Position numbers and translations under genes: made by a program
Shown here: positions 58,724 to 64,000 of the stretch, piece by piece
Layout: every line of letters begins with the position of its first letter
Position numbering within the stretch: position 1 is the first letter of the stretch
Notes under the pieces: model-generated
What the model saw: the letters and a program-made list of their open reading frames with translations, nothing else
What the model was told of the DNA's origin: nothing
The model's database searches: none
Assembly: GCA_036675815.1 (NCBI GenBank)
Contig: JAKFEE010000038.1
Location: 1 to 64,000, forward strand
Reading direction: 5' to 3'
Origin: JAKFEE01 sp036675815
Lineage (GTDB): Bacteria > Pseudomonadota > Alphaproteobacteria > Rhodospirillales > Magnetospirillaceae
Length of the DNA: 64,000 nucleotides

Positions 58724-60850
58724 ATGACGCCCTGGCTTCCCGACGCCGTCGAGCACTGGCCGCTCGACCGGCTGCTGCCCTATGCCCGCAACGCGCGGAC
58801 GCATTCGGAGGACCAGGTGGCGCAGATCGCGGCCAGCATCGTCGAGTTCGGCTGGACCAACCCGATCCTGGTCGACGCCGCCGGCACGGTGGTCGCCGGT
58901 CACGGCCGCCTGCTCGCCGCCCGCCGGCTCGGCCTGGACGCCGTGCCGGTCGTCGTGCTCGGCCATCTCTCCGAGGCACAGCGCCGCGCCTATGTCATCG
59001 CCGACAACAAGCTGGCGCTGAACGCCGGCTGGGACGAGCAGATGCTGGCGGCGGAGATGCACGCGCTGAACGGCGACGGCTTCGATCTGGCGCTGACCGG
59101 ATTCTCCGAGGCCGAGCTCGACCAGTTGGTGGTGCCGCTCGACGATGAGGGCGACAGCACTGGCCAGGACGACGAGGACACGGCACCCGAGCCGCCGGTC
59201 GATCCGGTCACCCGGCCCGGCGACCTGTGGATCCTCGGGGATCATCGCCTGCTGTGCGGCGACGCCACGGTGGCGACCGACGTCGAGCGGCTGCTCGCCG
59301 GCGCCGTGCCGCACCTGATGGTCACCGACCCGCCCTACGGCGTCGAGTATGATCCGACCTGGCGCAACGAGGCCGGGGTCTCGGCCACCGGCCGTACCGG
59401 CGCCGTCGCCAACGACCACCGTGCCGACTGGCGCGAGGCCTGGGCGCTGTTCCCGGGCGACGTCGCCTATGTCTGGCATGCCGGCATCCACGCCGGCACC
59501 GTCGCCGGCAGCCTGACCGCCTGCGGCTTCGCCATCCGCGCCCAGATCGTCTGGGCCAAGCCGCGCCTGGTGCTGAGCCGCGGCCACTACCACTGGCAGC
59601 ACGAGCCGTGCCAACCCGCCGGTACCATGGTTCAAAAGGTCATCGACCGCGGCACTGGCTCCCAGCCGGCAAGGATCGCAGAGGTGCCGATCGAGACGCT
59701 CCGCGTGGGAGACTACGTCGTATCCTACAGCCCCTACGAAAGCGTTGTCCGCCGTCGTGGCCGACAGATCACTCGGTTCGGTGAGCGCCAATTTGACGGG
59801 CTCATGCACTCGATCTCGGCTGCGGGGAGGGTCACTCGGGCAACCCCTGAGCACCGTTTCACGGTGCGTCTGAACCCGGACGCGGCAGACAAGCAGGTGG
59901 TCTACCTCATGCGTCGTGGCGAATGGTGGCGTGTCGGACGGGTGGGCCTATTCAATTCGCGTGGCTTTGGGCTTGCCACACGCCTTGCGGACAATAAGGC
60001 CGAAGAGGCCTGGATCGTCTCGGTGCATGACAATGCTGTCGAAGCGCAATGTGCGGAACAGGTTTTGTCGTGCAGATACGGTATCCCGACAACGCATTGG
60101 GAGGTTGATGGCTGGGCGAAAGCGCCCGAGCGGCAACGGTCTCCTGAGATGATTGCCGGCATATACGCGAGCCTCGATCTGCATGCTCTTGCAGCCCGTG
60201 CGACACTGTTGCTCCGTGACTATCGCCTCGAACGGGACCATCCCTTCATTGTCGACGATGAGCGGCTGACGTCTTCTCGAAGGGCAACCCGGCTTGTGCG
60301 AGCCTGTAATGTGCATGCCAAGATCATGCAGATCCCGATGCCGTCCACGGGCGACGACTTCAATTGGGTCACCGTCACCGGCAATGATGCCGCACCGTTC
60401 AGTGGTCTGGTCTATTCGATGGATGTCGACAAAGACCTGCACTACGTCGCTGACGGGTTGATCACTCACAACTGCTGGTACGCGGTGCGCGACGGCGCCA
60501 CCGGCCACTGGCAGGGTGCGCGCGACCAGACGACGGTGTGGGCGATCGGTGCCGGCGGCGACGAGGACGCCGCCACAGTGCACGGCACCCAGAAGCCGGT
60601 CGAGTGCATGCGCCGGCCGATCGTCAACAACAGCGCCGCGGGCGACACCGTCTACGAGCCGTTCTGCGGCAGCGGCAGCACCCTGATCGCCGCCGAGACG
60701 ACCAGCCGCCGCTGCCTCGCCATGGAACTCGACCCGCGCTACTGCGACGTCATCGTCCAGCGCTGGCAGGCCTTCACCGGCGGCCGCGCCGTGCTCGACG
60801 GCGACGGCCGCGCCTTCGCCGACCTCGCATCCGACCGCCCGGCCGCCTGA
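58724..60850 (+). CDS. ParB-like / N6-adenine DNA methyltransferase, intein-containing
   Basis: 708 residues as encoded, 420 after removal of a 288-residue intein. N-terminal ParB-like domain: LLPYARNARTHSEDQVAQIAASIVEFGWTNPILV, VVAGHGRLLAARRLGL, YVIADNKLALNAGW. Beta-type methyltransferase: MVTDPPYGVEYDP (DPPY, motif IV) and, after the intein, TVYEPFCGSGSTLIAAE (motif I) and CLAMELDPRYCDVIVQRW. The intein sits inside the conserved HWQHEPCWYAVR segment. The ATG at 58724 is preceded by GGTTACC repeats rather than a clear ribosome site. DPPY suggests N6-adenine as the target (inference). Confidence 0.9.
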   Translation: MTPWLPDAVEHWPLDRLLPYARNARTHSEDQVAQIAASIVEFGWTNPILVDAAGTVVAGHGRLLAARRLGLDAVPVVVLGHLSEAQRRAYVIADNKLALNAGWDEQMLAAEMHALNGDGFDLALTGFSEAELDQLVVPLDDEGDSTGQDDEDTAPEPPVDPVTRPGDLWILGDHRLLCGDATVATDVERLLAGAVPHLMVTDPPYGVEYDPTWRNEAGVSATGRTGAVANDHRADWREAWALFPGDVAYVWHAGIHAGTVAGSLTACGFAIRAQIVWAKPRLVLSRGHYHWQHEPCQPAGTMVQKVIDRGTGSQPARIAEVPIETLRVGDYVVSYSPYESVVRRRGRQITRFGERQFDGLMHSISAAGRVTRATPEHRFTVRLNPDAADKQVVYLMRRGEWWRVGRVGLFNSRGFGLATRLADNKAEEAWIVSVHDNAVEAQCAEQVLSCRYGIPTTHWEVDGWAKAPERQRSPEMIAGIYASLDLHALAARATLLLRDYRLERDHPFIVDDERLTSSRRATRLVRACNVHAKIMQIPMPSTGDDFNWVTVTGNDAAPFSGLVYSMDVDKDLHYVADGLITHNCWYAVRDGATGHWQGARDQTTVWAIGAGGDEDAATVHGTQKPVECMRRPIVNNSAAGDTVYEPFCGSGSTLIAAETTSRRCLAMELDPRYCDVIVQRWQAFTGGRAVLDGDGRAFADLASDRPAA
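59609..60472 (+). other. intein (288 residues) within the methyltransferase
   Basis: Inserted as HEP-[C...HN]-CWYAV. It begins with Cys at 59609-59611. Block A contains EVPIETLRVGDYVVSYSP, block B RVTRATPEHRFTVRLN (Thr-x-x-His), block F LVYSMDVDKDLHYVADG, and it ends LITHN, followed by the extein Cys. These are all splicing residues. Base and codon use is less GC-rich than in the flanking extein, a sign of separate origin. The middle (about residues 90-235) has no evident LAGLIDADG or HNH motif; it contains AEEAWIVSVHDNAVEAQCAEQ and PFIVDDERL stretches of unknown role. Confidence 0.9.
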
Positions 60851-60858
60851 CGGACACC

Positions 60859-61878
60859 GTGCATGACCTGGCTCTACATCCCGCCCCAGGCGCTGGCGGC
60901 GGACGGCCCCTGCTCGGGCTGTCGCTGTGCTCCGGCGCCGGCGGCCTCGATCTCGGCCTGCACATCGCCGAGCCCGGATACCGTGCTGTGGGTTACGTCG
61001 AGCGGGACGCCTGCGCCGCGGCCGTCCTCGTGGCCCGGATGGAAGACCAGGCCCTGGCGCCGGCGCCTGTCTGGGACGACCTTGCCAGCTTCGACGGCCG
61101 CGCATGGCGTGGCGCGGTGGATCTCGTGCTGGCGGGCTATCCGTGCCAGCCGTTCAGCGTCGCCGGCCGCCGCCGCGGCGCCGACGACCCGCGCCACCTG
61201 TGGCCACATGTCGCCCGCATCATCGGCGAATGCCGACCTCGACTTGTTTTGCTCGAGAACGTCGCCAACCACCTCAACCTCGGCTATCGCGATGTCCGCG
61301 GCGAGTTGGAGGGCCTGGGCTTCCGCGTTGCGGAAGGACTGTTCTCGGCGGAGGAGGTCGGCGCGCCGCACCGGCGCGAGCGCCTGTTCGTGTTCGGCGT
61401 GGCCGACGCCGACCCTGCGCGGCAATCACAACCGCCGCGGCGCCTCGGCCAAGGCGGGCGACGGGCTGGCGACCACGGCGAGGAACTGGCCGACGCCGAA
61501 GGCCAGCGACGGCAACCGGCCGAGCGCCGGGAACCGCCTCTCGGCCGACCTGACCGGGCGTGCCCGCTGCTGGGCGACGCCGTCGGCCCGCGACTGGAAG
61601 AGCGCTCACGCCAGCCCGGCGACGCTTGCGCGCGACAGCCGGCCGCTGAACGAGCAGGCGGTGAACCTGTGTTTCCGCCCGGACCCGCCGACGAGGCCGG
61701 CTGGCGCGACTACCTGCGCTGGCGCCCGGATGCTGAACCCAGCCTTTGTCGAGGCGCTGATGGGCTGGCCGGCCGGGTGGACCGGCTTCGACTGTGTGGC
61801 AACGGCGTGGTGCCGCTGGCTGCCGCGCATGCGTGGCGAACTCTCGCGGCTCGGCTGGGAGTCGTGACCGCGCCATGA
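60859..61878 (+). CDS. C5-cytosine DNA methyltransferase
   Basis: 339 residues from the GTG at 60859. Motif I LLGLSLCSGAGGLDLGLHIA, motif IV LAGYPCQPFSVAG with the catalytic Cys, motif VI VLLENVANHL, motif VIII GAPHRRERLFVFGVAD, and C-terminal motif X-like RLRLCGNGVVPLAAAHAW. All hallmark motifs are in one frame. From about 61400 the gene is also open in the +1 frame with its own methyltransferase-like features (see the next entry). The stop overlaps the next ATG as ATGA, supporting this frame as functional. Confidence 0.88.
   Translation: MHDLALHPAPGAGGGRPLLGLSLCSGAGGLDLGLHIAEPGYRAVGYVERDACAAAVLVARMEDQALAPAPVWDDLASFDGRAWRGAVDLVLAGYPCQPFSVAGRRRGADDPRHLWPHVARIIGECRPRLVLLENVANHLNLGYRDVRGELEGLGFRVAEGLFSAEEVGAPHRRERLFVFGVADADPARQSQPPRRLGQGGRRAGDHGEELADAEGQRRQPAERREPPLGRPDRACPLLGDAVGPRLEERSRQPGDACARQPAAERAGGEPVFPPGPADEAGWRDYLRWRPDAEPSLCRGADGLAGRVDRLRLCGNGVVPLAAAHAWRTLAARLGVVTAP
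61405..61867 (+). other. second, +1 frame of the C5 methyltransferase gene resembling another methyltransferase C terminus
   Basis: In the +1 frame this stretch reads WPTPTLRGNHNRRGASAKAG, NWPTPKASDGNRPSAG, CWATPSARDWKS, SRPLNEQAVNL, LNPAFVEALMGWPAGWT and ends MRGELSRLGWES at 61867. This is the characteristic target-recognition and C-terminal pattern of many phage cytosine methyltransferases. It has no start codon of its own that gives a sensible protein. It may be an overlapping or alternative C terminus reached by frameshift, or an ancestral frame. Confidence 0.55.
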
Positions 61879-62825
61879 CCGCGCATCTGGTCAGCTATTC
61901 CGGCGGCAAGGACTCGACCGCGCTCTACCTGCTGGCCATGGACCTGGCCGGCCGCCACGGCTTCGCCTTCGAGCCGGTGTTCGCCGACACCGGCAACGAG
62001 CACGAACTGACGCTCGACTACGTGCGCGACCTGCCGCGGCGCACCGGCGGCCCGGCGATCCGCTGGATCCGCGCCGACTTCGCCGAGGACTTCGCGCGCA
62101 AGCGCCGCTTCGTCGCCGAGCAGTGGCCGCTGCACGGCGTGCCGGCCGAACAGGTCGCCCGCGCCCTGGCGGCGCTGCACCCGACCGGCGTGCCTTTCCT
62201 CGACCTCTGTCTGCTGAAGGGGCGCTTCCCGTCGCGGCGGGCGCAGTTCTGCACCGAATACCTGAAGACCAGGCCCTTCGTCGAACAGGCGGTCATGCCG
62301 CTGCTCGACGAGGGCCGGCGCGTGCTGTCGTGGCAGGGCGTGCGCGCCGACGAGAGCGCCAACCGGGCCGGGCTGCCGCGCTTCGAGCCGCGCGGCGGCG
62401 GCTATTGGATCTGGCGGCCGATCCACCGCTGGACGGTGGAGGACGTCTTCGCCATCCACCGCCGGCACGGTATCGCGCCCAACCCGCTGTACACCCAGGG
62501 CATGCGCCGGGTCGGCTGCATGCCCTGCATCAACTGCGGCAAGGACGAACTGCGCGAGATCGCGCGCCGCTACCCGGAGCACGTCGAGCGGATCGCCGAG
62601 TGGGAGGCGCTGGTCTCAGCGGCGAGCAAGCGCGGCGCCTCGACCTTCTTTCACCGGCAGAAGAGCCTGCCCGAGCAGGCGATGCCGGCCGACATCTTCG
62701 CCGCCGCCAATGTGCGCGAGGCGGTGAAATGGGCGATGACCAGCCGCGGCGGCCGGCAGTTCGACATCCTGCGCATGCATGGCCTGAGCCCGGCCTGTGC
62801 CTCGGCCTACGGGCTGTGCGAATGA
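61875..62825 (+). CDS. phage PAPS-reductase-like PP-loop protein
   Basis: 316 residues. PP-loop HLVSYSGGKDSTALYLLAMDL at the start, then FEPVFADTGNEHELTLDYVRDLP, RRAQFCTEYLKTRPFVEQAV, the SWQGVRADESANRAGL motif and the cysteine pair MPCINCGK. These phage-borne relatives of PAPS reductase and DndC occur in many prophages, commonly next to methyltransferases; their real substrate is unclear and may be DNA or tRNA. The ATG overlaps the methyltransferase stop. It is a different subfamily from the sspD-like gene in the same window. Confidence 0.87.
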   Translation: MTAHLVSYSGGKDSTALYLLAMDLAGRHGFAFEPVFADTGNEHELTLDYVRDLPRRTGGPAIRWIRADFAEDFARKRRFVAEQWPLHGVPAEQVARALAALHPTGVPFLDLCLLKGRFPSRRAQFCTEYLKTRPFVEQAVMPLLDEGRRVLSWQGVRADESANRAGLPRFEPRGGGYWIWRPIHRWTVEDVFAIHRRHGIAPNPLYTQGMRRVGCMPCINCGKDELREIARRYPEHVERIAEWEALVSAASKRGASTFFHRQKSLPEQAMPADIFAAANVREAVKWAMTSRGGRQFDILRMHGLSPACASAYGLCE

Positions 62826-62877
62826 ACGGGCTTGCCGGCCGGCGGCGGCTCACGCTACGACGATGGTGGGGGGAGAC

Positions 62878-63063
62878 ATGCAGCCGGACGAGGACATCAC
62901 GCTGGCGGCCGTGCGGCTGATCGAGCGCCACGGCGCCGCAGCCGCCGAGCAGGCGCGTGCCCGCGCCGAGCAGGCGTCGCGTGCCGGCGACCTGCGCCTC
63001 GCCGACCTTGGATGGCGGGTGCTGAGCGAGGTCGAGCGCCGCCTGGACAGGGTCACGCGATGA
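62878..63063 (+). CDS. small hypothetical phage protein, 61 residues
   Basis: 61 residues (DEDITLAAVRLIERHGAAAAEQARARAEQASRAGDLRLADLGWRVLSEVERRL), almost entirely helical and rich in Ala/Arg. GGGGGAG precedes the ATG at 62878; an ATG at 62863 would add five residues. Its stop overlaps the start of the next gene. Function unknown. Confidence 0.68.
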   Translation: MQPDEDITLAAVRLIERHGAAAAEQARARAEQASRAGDLRLADLGWRVLSEVERRLDRVTR

Positions 63064-63296
63064 AGCAGTCGCGCCTGATGTCGCTGGCCGAGGCCGTCGC
63101 CAACGTCCTCGTCGGCTACGGCATCGCCGTCGTTACCCAGATGTTGGTGTTCCCGTTGTTCGGGCTGCACACCAGCCTCGCCGACAACCTGATGATGGGG
63201 GCGACCTTCACCGTGATGTCGATCGCCCGCAGCTACACCCTGCGCCGCCTGTTCGAGGCGCTGCGCCCCGGCTGGGATCAGCCTTCGATCCGGTAG
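63060..63296 (+). CDS. small phage membrane protein (DUF7220-like)
   Basis: 78 residues with two hydrophobic stretches (VANVLVGYGIAVVTQMLVFPLFGL and DNLMMGATFTVMSIARSYTLRRLFEAL) separated by a short loop. It fits a small phage membrane protein family often found after PAPS-reductase-like genes. Role unknown. It overlaps the 3' end of the convergent DUF3489 gene by 19 bases. Confidence 0.78.
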   Translation: MKQSRLMSLAEAVANVLVGYGIAVVTQMLVFPLFGLHTSLADNLMMGATFTVMSIARSYTLRRLFEALRPGWDQPSIR

Positions 63297-63943
63297 ACCC
63301 GCCCGCGCCCCTCGACCTTCTCCGAGGTCACGGCGAGGCCGAGCTTCTTCTTGAGCGCGCCGGCCAGGGCACCGCGCACCGTGTGCTTCTGCCAGCCGGT
63401 GGCGGCAACGATGTCGTCGAGCGTGGCGCCGTCCGGGTCGCGCAGCATCGCGATCAGCTTCGCCTGCTTGGTGCCGTCGCGCCGCGGCCGGGGCGCGGCC
63501 TCGGCGGCGGCGCCGTCGGCCTCCAGGTCGTCCTCGCCCGAGACGGTGACACCCACCGTCCGGACACCGTCGCCGTCATCGATCTCGGCGACGAGCCGGC
63601 CATCGGCGCCGACCCCGACGCTGACGACGGTGTCGTCGTCGAGCAGTTCCTCGGGAGCGGCAACCGTGACGGTGCCCGCCGGCGGCTCGTCGGCGAGTTC
63701 GATGCCGAGCGCCTCGAACGCGGCGTCGGTCGCGGCCAGGGTGATGCCCGCGCCATCGGCCTCGCGCCAGATCATGTCGCCGCGCTTGGCCTCGACCTCG
63801 ACGATCAGCCCCTTGGCGGCGAGGCTCTCGACCACCTTGCTGGCGGCACCACCCTTGAGGTGGCCGGGCAGCGGCAGGACGCGGCGATCGGGGTGCTGGC
63901 AGGCGGCGGTCAGCACGACGAGCTGGGAATCGGAAAGCTTCAT
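63278..63943 (-). CDS. DUF3489 domain protein
   Basis: 221 residues. The C-terminal KQAKLIAMLRDPDGATLDDIVAATGWQKHTVRGALAGALKKKLGLAVTSEKVEGRGRVYRI is DUF3489, a winged-helix-like domain abundant in alphaproteobacterial phages and elements. An N-terminal winged-helix-like region (SDSQLVVLTAACQHPDRRVLPLPG) and a long acidic linker precede it. It is probably a DNA-binding regulator. It runs opposite to the preceding operon. The last 57 bases of the window show nothing supportable. Confidence 0.9.
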   Translation of the reverse strand: MKLSDSQLVVLTAACQHPDRRVLPLPGHLKGGAASKVVESLAAKGLIVEVEAKRGDMIWREADGAGITLAATDAAFEALGIELADEPPAGTVTVAAPEELLDDDTVVSVGVGADGRLVAEIDDGDGVRTVGVTVSGEDDLEADGAAAEAAPRPRRDGTKQAKLIAMLRDPDGATLDDIVAATGWQKHTVRGALAGALKKKLGLAVTSEKVEGRGRVYRIEG

Positions 63944-64000
63944 GGTGGTGCTCCTCGGGTCGCGGGCGGCGCGGTGCCGCCCTTCTACGACCGCGAGCCC

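Noticed and set aside
60863..61400. Taking the ATG at 60863 in the +1 frame as the methyltransferase start
   Set aside because: In that part the +1 frame has no methyltransferase motif, whereas the GTG frame holds motifs I, IV, VI and VIII; only after about 61400 does the +1 frame become convincing.

Overview
The window looks like part of an alphaproteobacterial chromosome, most likely Rhodospirillales-like. The bulk is very GC-rich. The block rplU-rpmA-obgE-proB-proA-nadD-rsfS-rlmH is the arrangement expected in that class, and amtB, ftsK, lolA, xth, ribA and hrpB are ordinary housekeeping genes. No species is claimed.

Region 1 (1-26054) is core chromosome: amtB (with a possible sigma-54 promoter), a class I/II aminotransferase, ftsK, a LolA-like carrier, a sensor kinase, xth, slipin and nfeD, a degenerate response regulator, ribA, a cell-wall L,D-transpeptidase, the YggS PLP protein, a thiE/tenI-like gene, hrpB, rlmH-rsfS-nadD, a ParE-type toxin-antitoxin pair, proA-proB-obgE, rpmA-rplU, an MFS exporter and tRNA-Ser(CGA). 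Two genes here (rsfS and nfeD) only make complete proteins if translation starts at an ATT codon.

Region 2 (26055-43250) lies just 3' of tRNA-Ser, is visibly less GC-rich at its left end, and is a defence island. Its core is a DNA phosphorothioation set of the single-strand SspABCD type: a divergent cysteine desulfurase, a DUF4007 protein, a large P-loop ATPase and a PAPS-reductase-like PP-loop enzyme. The last three are followed in one tightly overlapping operon by an SF2 helicase, a GHKL ATPase and a PLD-type nuclease (probable restriction side). A large phosphorothioation-associated methyltransferase-like protein follows. A second GHKL ATPase, a GIY-YIG-like protein and a sigma-like regulator precede the set.

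Region 3 (43295 to the right edge) is the integration, regulation, replication and DNA-modification part of a prophage or prophage-derived element. It starts with a large serine recombinase, a DUF2924 protein and small regulators. It continues with two unrecognised genes, a sigma-like factor, a Sak4-like ATPase with probable partner proteins, a PD-(D/E)XK exonuclease, a RecD-like helicase, a Toprim primase with a repeat-rich 3' end, a RuvC-like nuclease and a BrnT/BrnA pair. It ends with a ParB-fused DNA methyltransferase interrupted by an intein, a C5-cytosine methyltransferase whose 3' third looks coding in two frames, a phage PAPS-reductase-like gene and a DUF3489 protein. No capsid, tail or terminase gene is visible, so structural genes, if any, lie outside the window.
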